Shown piece after piece: positions 16,977 through 25,469 of a stretch of 64,000 nt of DNA (position 1 is its first letter; every line of letters starts with the position of its first letter). The notes below the pieces were generated by a model that saw nothing but the letters and a program-made list of their open reading frames with translations, did no database searches and was not told where the DNA came from. The DNA lies in contig JADLFW010000003.1 of the NCBI GenBank assembly GCA_020849615.1, forward strand, positions 1-64,000. The letters run 5' to 3'. Source of the stretch: Phycisphaerales bacterium (GTDB taxonomy: Bacteria; Planctomycetota; Phycisphaerae; Phycisphaerales; UBA1924). The position numbers and the translations under genes are program-made.

Positions 16977-18317
16977 ATGGAGCACCGGACCGCGGCGATC
17001 GTGTCGATGGGCGATGAACTGACGCTGGGCCAGACGCTGGACACCAACTCACGGTGGCTGTCGCAGCGGCTGGTGGAGGCGGGGATCGTGCCGGTCGAGC
17101 ACGTGACGGCGCCGGATGATCTCGAGCGGATCGCGGCGGTGCTGGCGCGGCTGGCGCAGGGTGTGGACCTGATCATCTCATCGGGGGGGCTGGGCCCGAC
17201 CGCGGATGACCTGACCCGCGAAGCGCTGGCGCGGGCGATGGGGGATGTGCTGGTCGAGGATGCGGCGTCGGTGGCGCAGATCGGATCGTGGTTCAGGTCG
17301 CGCGGGCGGGAGATGCCGGTGCTGAACCGCGTGCAGGCGCTGCGGCCCGCGCGGGGAGAAGCGATCGAGAACCGGAACGGGACAGCGCCGGGGTTGTATG
17401 GAAGAATCGGAGAGGTACACCGGCTGGAAGCCGGTGCCACTGGATTTTGCGATGTGTTCTGCCTGCCGGGCCCGCCGCGCGAGATGCAGCCGATGTTCGA
17501 GTCATTCGTGCGGGGTCGGCTCAGCCCGCCCGCCGGGCGTGTGGTGATCACGCGCGTGCTGCACACGGTGGGGATCGGCGAATCGGACCTGGCGATGAGG
17601 CTGGGCGGGCTGATGGCACGGGATCGCAATCCGCTGGTGGGGACGACGGCCTCGGGGGGGATCGTGTCGATCCGGATCCGCTACGAGGGGAGCGAGGCGA
17701 GAAATCGGGCGGAGGCGATGGTCGAGCGGGCCGCGCAGGAGGCGGCTGCGCTGGGTGCTCCTCATGTGTTCGGTGGCGGCACCGATTCGCTGGCGAGCGT
17801 GGTGATCGACAAGTTGAGGCGGCGGGGTGAGCGGCTGAGCGTGGTGGAATCGTGCACGGGGGGGATGCTGGGGTCGGTGATCACGGAAGTGGCGGGGTCA
17901 TCGGATGTGTTCTGGGGCGGGTGGATCACGTACGCGAACCAGACCAAGCGGGAGCAGGTGGGGGTGTCAGCGCGGTTGTTTGCGGAGACAGGCCCGGCTG
18001 ATGCGCCGGGGGCCGTGAGCCGAGAGGTGGCGGAGGCGATGGCGCGGGGAGGGCTGGAGCGGTCGGGGACGGATCATTGTCTGTCGATCACGGGCATCGC
18101 CGGGCCCGGCGGAGGGACGGAGGCCAAGCCGGTGGGGACGGTGTGGATTGCGCGGGCGTGGCGTAGCGCGGAGGGGATCCAGACCGAAGCGAGGCGGTTC
18201 GCGATGGGCGGTGACCGGGCCGCGGTGCGGGAGTGGTCAGCGCGGTGGGCGCTGGCGATGCTGTGGCTGGGGCTGGAGGGGCGGGGAGAGGTGAAGCTGT
18301 TGAGGCAGGTGGAGTAG
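16977..18317 (+). CDS. cinA: CinA: COG1058 domain plus nicotinamide-nucleotide amidase domain
   Basis: 446 residues. The N-terminal MoaB-like COG1058 domain (about 1-260) shows SMGDELTLGQTLDTNS and SSGGLGPTADDLTREAL. The C-terminal PncC-type domain (about 285-440), which deamidates NMN to nicotinate mononucleotide in NAD recycling, shows VVESCTGGML, WITYANQTK and ITGIAGPGGGTEAKP. Between NGTAPG and CLPGPPREM the family normally has a short loop. Here about 15 extra residues including HRLEAGAT are encoded by an in-frame copy of a dispersed hairpin repeat (17417-17443). The start lies 22 bases after pyk. Confidence 0.92.
   Translation: MEHRTAAIVSMGDELTLGQTLDTNSRWLSQRLVEAGIVPVEHVTAPDDLERIAAVLARLAQGVDLIISSGGLGPTADDLTREALARAMGDVLVEDAASVAQIGSWFRSRGREMPVLNRVQALRPARGEAIENRNGTAPGLYGRIGEVHRLEAGATGFCDVFCLPGPPREMQPMFESFVRGRLSPPAGRVVITRVLHTVGIGESDLAMRLGGLMARDRNPLVGTTASGGIVSIRIRYEGSEARNRAEAMVERAAQEAAALGAPHVFGGGTDSLASVVIDKLRRRGERLSVVESCTGGMLGSVITEVAGSSDVFWGGWITYANQTKREQVGVSARLFAETGPADAPGAVSREVAEAMARGGLERSGTDHCLSITGIAGPGGGTEAKPVGTVWIARAWRSAEGIQTEARRFAMGGDRAAVREWSARWALAMLWLGLEGRGEVKLLRQVE
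17417..17443 (+). repeat. Hairpin repeat inserted in frame inside cinA
   Basis: CACCGGCT-GGA-AGCCGGTG with a CCACTGG flank, identical over 27 bases to the intergenic copy at 8317-8343. It encodes a piece of an extra loop in CinA and does not break the frame. Confidence 0.85.
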
Positions 18318-18320
18318 AAA

Positions 18321-18349
18321 GGGCAAATGGCAAATGGCAAAGGGCAAAG
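18321..18349. repeat. GGGCAAA/TGGCAAA microrepeat
   Basis: Four imperfect 7-base units in a row directly after cinA. Related patches are at about 19545-19583 (upstream of thiG) and 7632-7667 (upstream of the aminotransferase). Confidence 0.6.
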
Positions 18350-18490
18350 AGGAGAAGAGAACGCGGAGGCGCGGAGTGGGATGAGAGGCGCGGAGGAGGG
18401 AACGGACTGGGCCGGGACCCGGCGATTTCGGCCAGTGGCCCGGCCTGATGGTCGGCGTGCGGGCGATAAGGGTTCTGCGTCGGGCGGTCC

Positions 18491-18529
18491 AAAAAAAGCC
18501 AGGGGCGCCGGAGGGAGTTCGGCGCCCCT
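18491..18529 (-). terminator. Intrinsic terminator downstream of thiG
   Basis: Read on the minus strand, a perfect 10-bp GC-rich stem (AGGGGCGCCG with CGGCGCCCCT, 9-base loop) is followed by GGC and seven T. It lies about 170 bases past the thiG stop. Confidence 0.75.
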
Positions 18530-18702
18530 GCATGCTGTAGAGGAGAGAGAGAGGAGGGTGATTTCACTTTCTCAAGCGATCACACGTGATGATAACTCAC
18601 GCGCTGCGTGAAGACTTTCCCAAGTTCTCAATTCGTGGGCGGAAATGGGGGATTGGGGTGATCACTCCCCCCGCGGCAAGGCCCTTGGATCCGTTCCCGG
18701 GA

Positions 18703-19530
18703 TTACTCCCCGGGGATGTAGGACAAGGTGCCTTCCCAGGGGCTGGAGGCCGATGCGTAGAGCTTTCGAGGGATCCGGCCCGAGAGGTAGGAGAGGCGGC
18801 CCGCCGTGCAGGCCAGGCCCATGGCCCGGGCCATCTGGATGGGGTCGTGGGCGTGGGCGATGGCGGTATTGAGGAGGACACCATCGGCGCCGAGCTCCAT
18901 CGCCAGGGAAACATCGGAGGCCGAGCCGACGCCGGCATCAACGATGACGGGGTAGGCGGGGTCGGTGTGCTTCAGCAGTTCGAGGCAGAGGATGATGTTG
19001 CTGCGGTTGAGGATGCCCTGGCCCGAGCCGATGGGGCTGCCCGCGGGCATGACGCAGGCGGCGCCGGCTTCTTTGATGCGGAGGGCGGCGATGGGGTCAT
19101 CGGAGGTGTAGGCCAGGACCTGGAAGCCATCCTTCACGAGCTGGCGGGTGGCCTCGACGGTGCCCATGGGATCGGGCAGGAGGGTCTTCTTGTCGCCGAG
19201 CACCTCGAGCTTCAGCCAGCCCGCCCCCGGATTATCCAGCTGCTCCAGCAGCTCCCGGCCCAGCCGGGCCACGCGGATGGCATCCTCGGCTGAGAAGCAG
19301 CCCGCGGTGTTGGGGAGGATGGTGTAGCGGCGGGTGTCGAGGGCATCGAGCAGGGATTCACCCTTGTCGTTGAAGAGGCGCTCGCGGCGGACGGCGACGG
19401 TGACGACCTCGCAGCCGGAGGCATCGAGGGCGGCCCGCATGGTGTCAAAGTCTTTGTACTTGCCCGTTCCGACGAAGAGTCGGGAGGCGAAGGAGCGGGA
19501 GGCGATCGACAGGGGCGGGGGGGAGGTCAT
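18703..19530 (-). CDS. thiG: Thiazole synthase
   Basis: 275 residues. It forms the thiazole phosphate moiety of thiamine from deoxyxylulose phosphate, dehydroglycine and the ThiS thiocarboxylate. Visible are [10 protein letters not shown], the Schiff-base Lys in [44 protein letters not shown] and [12 protein letters not shown]. It is about 20 residues longer than the compact form, mainly at the C-terminus. The ATG at 19530 precedes the conserved SRLFVGTG by a short leader. thiS lies upstream on the same strand, but a DUF1569 gene separates the two. Confidence 0.95.
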   Translation of the reverse strand: MTSPPPLSIASRSFASRLFVGTGKYKDFDTMRAALDASGCEVVTVAVRRERLFNDKGESLLDALDTRRYTILPNTAGCFSAEDAIRVARLGRELLEQLDNPGAGWLKLEVLGDKKTLLPDPMGTVEATRQLVKDGFQVLAYTSDDPIAALRIKEAGAACVMPAGSPIGSGQGILNRSNIILCLELLKHTDPAYPVIVDAGVGSASDVSLAMELGADGVLLNTAIAHAHDPIQMARAMGLACTAGRLSYLSGRIPRKLYASASSPWEGTLSYIPGE

Positions 19531-19585
19531 GGGGGATCGTGATTGGGCAAAGGGCAAATAGCAACTCGCAACGGGCAAATAGGAT

Positions 19586-19640
19586 CGCGGCTCGGAGAGC
19601 CGCGGCACCCAGAGATCGCGGCTCGGAGAGCCGCGGTACC
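19586..19640. repeat. Two tandem CGGAGA hairpins
   Basis: CGCGGCTC-GGA-GAGCCGCG occurs at 19586-19604 and 19617-19635, a 31-bp tandem. The first is followed by GCACCC, the second by GTACCC. The core GCTCGGAGAGC is the same as in the 124-bp elements. Confidence 0.85.
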
Positions 19641-19648
19641 CGGGCCCA

Positions 19649-20146
19649 TCAATCCAGCTTGAGGAAGCCCAGGTGGAGTTCGGCGTGGCGGCACTGCATC
19701 TGCATCCACTCCTCGTGCGTCAGCCGGCCGAGGATGGGGTTCTTGATGGTCGGCGGGGTTTTTTCCATGCGGTCGAGGGCGGCCCGGAAGGTGTGAAGGC
19801 CCGTCTCGAAGGGGACGTTGGCCGCGCCGACGGTGCCGGAGGGGATGCCGGGGATCTTGACGCCGGGCGACATGTGCTTGTGGATCAGCTTCTTCTTCAT
19901 GAAGCCGCAGGCGAAACGGACGAGCCAGGGGGGGTTGGCGATTTCGGAGGGGTAGCCGTCGTAGGGGTAGTTGGCGAAGGCGGCGAGGTGGGCGAGGTTC
20001 TGGCCCGGCGTCCAGTTGCCGGAGGTGGTGAGGCGGCCCGCGATGTGCGCGGCTTCCAGGGCTTCGAGGTCGCGGCGGATGGCATTGAAGTCGTTGAAGC
20101 GGAGGGATCGGCGGGGGGCGGAGCGGGTGTTGGCGGGGACCGTCAT
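19649..20146 (-). CDS. DUF1569 (DinB-like four-helix) protein
   Basis: 165 residues. It matches the DUF1569 pattern of the DinB/YfiT-like superfamily: [19 protein letters not shown], then [13 protein letters not shown] with the His that usually helps bind a metal, and the C-terminal [19 protein letters not shown] with two further His. Members are presumed metal-dependent, several of unknown reaction. It sits between thiS and thiG on the same strand, so it could be part of a thiamine transcript, but no thiamine role is known to me. TACCCT ends 7 bases before the ATG. Confidence 0.75.
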   Translation of the reverse strand: MTVPANTRSAPRRSLRFNDFNAIRRDLEALEAAHIAGRLTTSGNWTPGQNLAHLAAFANYPYDGYPSEIANPPWLVRFACGFMKKKLIHKHMSPGVKIPGIPSGTVGAANVPFETGLHTFRAALDRMEKTPPTIKNPILGRLTHEEWMQMQCRHAELHLGFLKLD

Positions 20147-20178
20147 GGAAATGAGGGTACCGCGCGGCCCTGTAAGGA

Positions 20179-20195
20179 GCCCGCCTCGGAGAGGC
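20179..20195. repeat. CGGAGA hairpin between thiS and DUF1569 genes
   Basis: CCGCCTC-GGA-GAGGCGG, a 7-bp stem with the same GGA loop as the repeats at 19586. The following bases are CCCGCCC instead of GCACC. Confidence 0.65.
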
Positions 20196-20216
20196 GGCCC
20201 GCCCATTGCCGCGGGA

Positions 20217-20417
20217 TCAGCCGCCGCCGACGAGGGTGACGAGCTCGACGACATCGCCTTCCTGGAGGCGGCGGGAGTCCTGGGCCCGGCGGGGGACCAG
20301 TTCGCGGTTGACCTCGGCGGCGCAGGCGGCCTTTCCCAGGCCCAGCGTCTCGATGAGGGAGCGGACGGTGGCGCCATCGGGGAGGGATTTGGGCTCGCCG
20401 TTGACGGTGATGGTCAT
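20217..20417 (-). CDS. thiS: Sulfur carrier protein ThiS
   Basis: 66-residue ubiquitin-like protein that carries sulfur as a C-terminal thiocarboxylate for ThiG. It has the expected MTITVNGEPKSLPDGATV start, AAEVNRELVPR, EGDVVELVTLVGGG and the required terminal Gly-Gly. TACCCT ends 6 bases before the ATG, suggesting leaderless transcription. No TPP riboswitch pattern is seen in the ~150 bases upstream. Divergent from the lipoprotein gene at 20570. Confidence 0.93.
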   Translation of the reverse strand: MTITVNGEPKSLPDGATVRSLIETLGLGKAACAAEVNRELVPRRAQDSRRLQEGDVVELVTLVGGG

Positions 20418-20569
20418 CGGGGAAGGGTAGGAAGGAAGGCACGACGGCAGGCAGGGGAATGGTTGGCCCGGCGTGGATTGGGAAGGCCCGGCGGGTAACA
20501 GTTCGGGATCGGGAAGGTAAACAGGTCGGCGTCGGGATGGGGGGGGGATGCGACCGGGGAGGATCGAGC

Positions 20570-21475
20570 ATGCGGGGATGGCGTGGGGTGGGGTGGGTGG
20601 CCGCGGCGCTGGCGGTGGTGCTGGCGGCGGGGTGCCGGCGTGAGCCGAGTTACTCGCAGGCGAGCGCGGATGAGGTGATCCAGAGCGCCAAGCTGATGGT
20701 GAAGAACGGGCGGGCCGACCGGCTGACCGATCTGATCTACGCCGAGAACGCGGATATGCGCGGGCTGTACAAGAAGCTCGGCGGGATGCTGCGGAGCGCC
20801 CAGACGCTGACGCTGACGCTCAACGAGAAGTTCCCCAAGGAGGTCGCGGCCCTGCGGGCCAAGGCGGAGCAGGCGGCCAAGGACGGCAAGGGCAGCGGGC
20901 TCTTCGGGCGGCTGACCGGGGAAGCGCGGAGGGGCGCACGCCGGGCCGCGACCGGGGAGCGGCCCAACCAGGGCGATGCGATGGATTCGGCGTTCAAGCA
21001 GATCCTGACGGACCCGTACGGCTGGCTGGATGAGAACTCGAGCAAGCTGGCGACGACGCCGATCAACGATGACATGGCGGCGGTGACGTGGGATGGCAAG
21101 CCGGTCTTCCCGCCGCTGGGGCTGGTGATCAAGAAGGATGGCGAAAAGTGGTTCCTGGTGCTTCCGACGAACCTGCCGGGGGTGTCGGGTTTCATGCCGA
21201 AGACGAAGGATGAGTTCGCGATCTGGAGGAGCCTGATCCGGACGTTCGACAACGCGGTGGTGGAGCTGAACGAAGATGTGAAGACCGGCAAGGCCCGATC
21301 GCTGGATGATGTGGCCCGGAAGGCGGGCGAGAAGGCGTTCGTGCCCGCGGGGATCGCGTTCATCGCGTACGGGCGAGCGGTCGAGGTGAGGAAGGAAGAA
21401 GCGCGCAAGCAGAAGGCCAAGGCCGCGGCGCCCGCGGCCCCGGATGCGGGCGCTGCGCCCGCGGGGGGGAACTGA
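20570..21475 (+). CDS. Hypothetical lipoprotein
   Basis: 301 residues, no recognised family. A signal peptide with lipobox VLAAGCRR shows export and lipidation at Cys20. The mature part is largely helical (SADEVIQSAKLMVKNGRADRL), with a central PPLGLVIKKDGEKWFLVLP beta hairpin and an Ala/Pro-rich tail. The ATG at 20570 has AGGATCGAGC just upstream. It ends 1 base before the stop of the small membrane protein on the other strand (tail to tail). Confidence 0.65.
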   Translation: MRGWRGVGWVAAALAVVLAAGCRREPSYSQASADEVIQSAKLMVKNGRADRLTDLIYAENADMRGLYKKLGGMLRSAQTLTLTLNEKFPKEVAALRAKAEQAAKDGKGSGLFGRLTGEARRGARRAATGERPNQGDAMDSAFKQILTDPYGWLDENSSKLATTPINDDMAAVTWDGKPVFPPLGLVIKKDGEKWFLVLPTNLPGVSGFMPKTKDEFAIWRSLIRTFDNAVVELNEDVKTGKARSLDDVARKAGEKAFVPAGIAFIAYGRAVEVRKEEARKQKAKAAAPAAPDAGAAPAGGN

Positions 21476-21476
21476 T

Positions 21477-21728
21477 TCAGGCGGCCTTGGCGTCGGCCGG
21501 TCGCCCGGGGCCCGGCGTTTCGGCAACATCGACGACGATGTCCTGGTCATCCTGGGCGTCTTCCTCGCGTCCGAAGTACTCGATGCGGAGGGTGTTGACG
21601 CGGACGCGGGTGTCGTGGACGTAGGTCTGGTTGCGGATGACGCCGGCGGCGGCGTTGAGCATGGCCAGAACGCCCAGCGCGGCGACGGCGGCGATCCCGA
21701 TCCAGGCTGGCGTCGAGAACTCGACCAT
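21477..21728 (-). CDS. Small single-pass membrane protein
   Basis: 83 residues starting MVEFSTPAWIGIAAVAALG. One transmembrane segment (about 8-30) is followed by a short strand-like region (VRVNTLRIEYFG) and an acidic tail. Not recognised. An alternative ATG at 21767 adds 13 residues. The gene is divergent from the large GldG-like gene, whose GTG start lies 54 bases away. Codon third positions are GC-biased as in neighbours, which supports it as real. Confidence 0.5.
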   Translation of the reverse strand: MVEFSTPAWIGIAAVAALGVLAMLNAAAGVIRNQTYVHDTRVRVNTLRIEYFGREEDAQDDQDIVVDVAETPGPGRPADAKAA

Positions 21729-21770
21729 GAGGGATGCATCGGCCCGCGAACCCGGCGGCTTGACCATCTG

Positions 21771-21776
21771 TAGAAT
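21771..21776 (+). promoter_or_regulatory. Candidate -10 box, leaderless start
   Basis: TAGAAT (five of six consensus bases) ends 6 bases before the GTG start at 21783. No -35 at the expected spacing. Confidence 0.4.
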
Positions 21777-21782
21777 GCGGCG

Positions 21783-24320
21783 GTGCAAGGACGACCCGAC
21801 AACGGGGGTTTGAAGGCGGTCCGGGGCTGGATCGGCGGGTTGTTGTTCGTTCTGGGGGTGGTGGGGGTGCTGGGGGTGGCTGGGGTGGCCGGCCCGGCGC
21901 TGGGCCAGACCGGCGAACCCGCGGGCGGCGAGGCGGGCGTGCAGGGGGATGGGGGCGAGATCAAGATCGAGGCGGAGCGGTTCGGGGTGGGGGAGGTGCT
22001 CCGGGCCGGCGAGTGGGTGGGGGTGCGTCTTCGCCTGATGGATGGCGGTCTGAAGCCGCGTGACATCGTGGTGCAGATCCCGGGCAGCGACCCCGATGGT
22101 GACCCGCCGCTCTTCCGCCGCGAGATGGCATCGAATCCCGGCGCGTGGTACGGCGTGTGGCTCTACTTCAGGATGCCGGCCTCGACGACCTCGACCCCGA
22201 CGTTCGAGGTCCGGGCCTACGAGTATCTCGCGGGCGAGAGCAAGCCGGGGGAGGCGCGGGAGCAGTTCCGCACCGGGCGGCTGCTGGGCCAGGCGTTCAT
22301 CACGCCGCGGGCGGCGGTGCCATCCGAGCCCGAGGACATGATCGCGGTGGTGGGCGCGCGGTCGTACGGGCTGGCGTCGTACACGCAGGTCGTTCCGGGC
22401 GGGTCGGCGCCGCAGGGGCACGAGCGGGTGCGGATCGTGAACGGGATCCAGCCCGAGGATGCGCCCGACCGGTGGATGGGCTGGGCGCCGTTCCGGGTGA
22501 TCGTGTGGGGCGCGGGCGATCCGGGGAAGCTGCGCGGCGACCGGGCCCGGGCGCTGCGGGAATGGGTGGAGCGGGGCGGGCACCTGGTGGTGGTGCTGCC
22601 GGGGTACGGCGAGACGTGGACGAACCCGTCGGCGAACGAGCTGCATGATCTGCTGCCGGCGGTGAAGCTGGCCCGGCGCGAGGGTGTGGACCTGGCGGCG
22701 TACGCGCCGCTGCTGACGAAGCGGAAGAACCCGTCGCTGCCGAAGGACGCCGTGGTGCACGAGATGGCGCCGATGGAGGGCGCGGCGGCGGGGGAGGCGA
22801 TCCGGATCTTCAACGGTCCCGGCGGGGCGTGCGTGGCGGCCCGGCGGCTGGTGGGGGTGGGCGCGGTCGACCTGGTGGGGCTGGACCTGAATGCGCGGGG
22901 GCTGGCGGACCAGGACCTGCTGGAAGCGGATGTGTTCTGGAACCGGCTGCTGGGGCGGCGGGGCGAGTACCGCAGCGCCCAGGAGCTGGCGGACCTCGAC
23001 AAGCAGGATTCGCTGAACAAGTCGTTCCAGGCGCGGGCCGACTACGAGCTGGACATCCCGCGGCTGATCGCCAAGACGGGCAAGGCGGGGGCGGCGCTGC
23101 TGCTGGGCGTGGTGGTGTTCATCATCTACTGGGTGGTGGCGGGCCCGGGCGGGTACGCGGCGCTGAAGTGGAAGGGTCTGCAGCGGCACGCGTGGGTGGC
23201 GTACGCGGGGGCGGCGGCGGCGTTCACGCTGATCGCGTGGGGCGGGGCGACGGCGCTGCGGCCCGGCAAGATCGAGGCGGACCACCTGACGTTCATGGAC
23301 CACGTGTTCGGGCAGCCGGTGGAGCGGACGCGGACGTGGGCGAGCGTGCTGATCCCGTGGTATGGGGAGGCGACGCTGGCGGTGGGGGTGGAGGATGATC
23401 CGCTCTCGCCGGGGCGGTCGCGGTTCGTGAACACGATCGCGCCGTGGGCGGGGGCGGATGCGGAGTCTTCGCGCGGCAGCTTCCCCGATGCGCGCGGGTA
23501 CGACGTCGATGCAAAGTCGCCCTGGACGATGACGGTGCCGACGCGGTCGACGGTGAAGCAGGTGGTGATGGACTGGGCCGGGGCGCCGCGGTGGAAGATG
23601 CCGGTGCCGGTCGGGGAGAGCGCGGCGATCCGTCGGGTGGCGGGGGGCAAGCTGGAGGGCGTGCTGAAGCACGAGCTGCCGGGCCCGCTGCGGAACCTGG
23701 TGGTGATCGACGTGAGCCGCCAGCCGAGGCTGGGGGCGCCGCCCGGCGCGCCGATCTCCGAGGCGCGGGCCTACAAGTGGACGCGCGAGTGGGAGCCGGG
23801 GCAGGAGCTCTCGCTGGCGGAGGTGACCAAGGACTCTACCTCGCAGGCCAACTTCGCGGAGCGGTACCTGGAGCAGTTGGCGGCGAGCGCGCGGGGTGTG
23901 GCGGGGCTGGTGCCGGGCGCCGGGCCGAGCGAGACGGTGGATGCGCCGCAGCGGTTCATCGCGCTGTCGCTGTACTCGCAGCTCAAGCCGCCGGAGCTGA
24001 CGAACGTCCGCGATGAGATCTACCGCGTCCGGCGGAGCGAGACGCACGCGTGGGACCTGGGGCGGTGGTTCGGGCAGCCGTGCGTGATCGTGCTGGGGTT
24101 CGTGGGCGGGGACGGGACCAAGGCCGAATCGCCCACGCCGCTGACCGTCAACGGCGAGGCGGTCGCGATGCGGGGGGTGACGCTGGTGCGCTGGGTGTAC
24201 CCGATGCCGGATGATCCGCCGGCCTACCCGGTGAAGGAGCCGGAGCCCGCGCCCGCGGGCCCGTCGCCGCGGCCCGAGGGCGGGAGCGGGTCCGGGCCGG
24301 GCCCGTCGAGGGAGAAGTGA
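21783..24320 (+). CDS. Large membrane-anchored protein beside an ABC ATPase (GldG-like)
   Basis: 845 residues. A signal/anchor helix (about 10-40) is followed by a beta-sandwich region (IKIEAERFGVGEVLRAGEWVG in pieces), then a Rossmann-like segment with WVERGGHLVVVLPGYGETW resembling the GldG/DUF4350 type of ABC-associated proteins, two further transmembrane segments near residues 435-500, and a beta-rich C-terminal half ending in a Pro/Gly/Ser tail. I infer an extracytoplasmic accessory subunit of the ABC system whose ATPase is the next gene, 4 bases downstream. No ABC-2 permease gene is adjacent. The function is unknown. Start GTG 21783 follows a TAGAAT box. Confidence 0.6.
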   Translation: MQGRPDNGGLKAVRGWIGGLLFVLGVVGVLGVAGVAGPALGQTGEPAGGEAGVQGDGGEIKIEAERFGVGEVLRAGEWVGVRLRLMDGGLKPRDIVVQIPGSDPDGDPPLFRREMASNPGAWYGVWLYFRMPASTTSTPTFEVRAYEYLAGESKPGEAREQFRTGRLLGQAFITPRAAVPSEPEDMIAVVGARSYGLASYTQVVPGGSAPQGHERVRIVNGIQPEDAPDRWMGWAPFRVIVWGAGDPGKLRGDRARALREWVERGGHLVVVLPGYGETWTNPSANELHDLLPAVKLARREGVDLAAYAPLLTKRKNPSLPKDAVVHEMAPMEGAAAGEAIRIFNGPGGACVAARRLVGVGAVDLVGLDLNARGLADQDLLEADVFWNRLLGRRGEYRSAQELADLDKQDSLNKSFQARADYELDIPRLIAKTGKAGAALLLGVVVFIIYWVVAGPGGYAALKWKGLQRHAWVAYAGAAAAFTLIAWGGATALRPGKIEADHLTFMDHVFGQPVERTRTWASVLIPWYGEATLAVGVEDDPLSPGRSRFVNTIAPWAGADAESSRGSFPDARGYDVDAKSPWTMTVPTRSTVKQVVMDWAGAPRWKMPVPVGESAAIRRVAGGKLEGVLKHELPGPLRNLVVIDVSRQPRLGAPPGAPISEARAYKWTREWEPGQELSLAEVTKDSTSQANFAERYLEQLAASARGVAGLVPGAGPSETVDAPQRFIALSLYSQLKPPELTNVRDEIYRVRRSETHAWDLGRWFGQPCVIVLGFVGGDGTKAESPTPLTVNGEAVAMRGVTLVRWVYPMPDDPPAYPVKEPEPAPAGPSPRPEGGSGSGPGPSREK

Positions 24321-24324
24321 ACCT

Positions 24325-25293
24325 GTGCCGATGATCGAGACTGTCAACCTGACGAAGCGGTACGGCGAGCTGGTGGCGCTCAACAACCTCAACCTCACGA
24401 TCAGCGAGGGGGACTGCTTCGGGTTCATCGGGCCCAACGGCGCGGGGAAGACCACGACGATCAAGATCCTGGCGACGCTGCTGAAGCCCTCGAGCGGGCA
24501 GGCGAACATCGCCGGGCTGACGGTGGGGTACCAGAACCGGCAGATCCGGCCGCAGATCGGCTACGTCCCGGACTTCATGGGGGCGTACGAGGACATGGTG
24601 GTGATGGAGTACCTGGAGTTCTTCGCGGCGGCGTACAACATCAACGGGCCGCAGCGCAAGAAGGTCGTGCACGATGTGCTGGAGCTGACGGACCTGGGGT
24701 ACAAGGCGACGGCGGAGGTGAACAGCCTGAGCCGGGGCATGCAGCAGCGGCTGAGCATCGCGCGCGTGCTGCTGCACGACCCCAAGGTGCTGCTGATGGA
24801 TGAGCCGGCGTCGGGGCTGGACCCGCGGGCGAGGATCGAGATCCGCGAGCTGCTCAAGGAGCTCAAGCGGATGGGCAAGACGATCCTGATCAGCTCGCAC
24901 ATCCTGCACGAGCTGGCCGAGCTGTGCAACGTGGTGGGGATCATCGAGCGGGGCGCGCTGCTGTTCAACGGCACGGTGGATGAGGCGATCCGCCGGGCCA
25001 AGGTCGGGCACGTCATCCACGTCGGGGTTTCGGAGCGGGCCGAGGAGGCGGCCAAGGTGCTGGCCCGGCTGCCGGGCGTGAGCAAGGTGGGGTTCGGGGA
25101 GGACGGGCCCGGCCAGGGGAACGGGAAGGCCGCGAAGCTCATCCACCTGACGTTTGATGAGACGGCCGGGCGGTCGTTCACGGACCTGCCGAACGTGCTG
25201 GTGAACGCGGGGTTCCGGATCACCAAGTTCACGGAGGAGCCGGTGAACCTGGAGACGGCGTTCATGCGGCTGACCAAGGGGTTGGTGCAGTAG
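24325..25293 (+). CDS. ABC transporter ATP-binding protein
   Basis: 322 residues, ABC-2/multidrug (CcmA-like) ATPase. Walker A GPNGAGKTTT, Q-loop/IGYVPDFMG, signature LSRGMQQRLSIA, Walker B VLLMDEPASGLDP and the switch His in ISSHILHE are all intact. The C-terminal ~90 residues form the extra domain of this subfamily. The GTG at 24325 (with GAGAAG upstream) or ATG at 24331 may start it. It is co-transcribed with the preceding membrane protein; the matching permease is not in the window. Confidence 0.92.
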   Translation: MPMIETVNLTKRYGELVALNNLNLTISEGDCFGFIGPNGAGKTTTIKILATLLKPSSGQANIAGLTVGYQNRQIRPQIGYVPDFMGAYEDMVVMEYLEFFAAAYNINGPQRKKVVHDVLELTDLGYKATAEVNSLSRGMQQRLSIARVLLHDPKVLLMDEPASGLDPRARIEIRELLKELKRMGKTILISSHILHELAELCNVVGIIERGALLFNGTVDEAIRRAKVGHVIHVGVSERAEEAAKVLARLPGVSKVGFGEDGPGQGNGKAAKLIHLTFDETAGRSFTDLPNVLVNAGFRITKFTEEPVNLETAFMRLTKGLVQ

Positions 25294-25469
25294 GGCAAGA
25301 GACGGAGAGACGAAGCGGGGAGGGCGTGGCGGTGGTAACGCGGCGGCCCGGGCGGGGGTAGAAGCGGGTCGGGTGAGGCGTTGGGGGGCGAGTTACAATC
25401 GTGGCTCGTCGCGGGCCCGGCAGGCCCGGTGTTGCGGTGTTGGCCCGGATGGAAACACAGGAGCAAGTG

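Larger units (their letters stand above)
18318..18702. other. Intergenic region between cinA and thiG (convergent)
   Basis: No gene seen. It contains a GGGCAAA/TGGCAAA microrepeat (18321-18349), the minus-strand terminator for the thi genes (18491-18529), and a small inverted repeat TCACGC-GCT-GCGTGA (18597-18611) in a locally less GC-rich stretch. Confidence 0.6.

Noticed and set aside
20418..20569. TPP riboswitch upstream of thiS
   Set aside because: No CTGAGA or matching conserved pieces on the minus strand; the thiS start has a -10-like box almost at the ATG instead.
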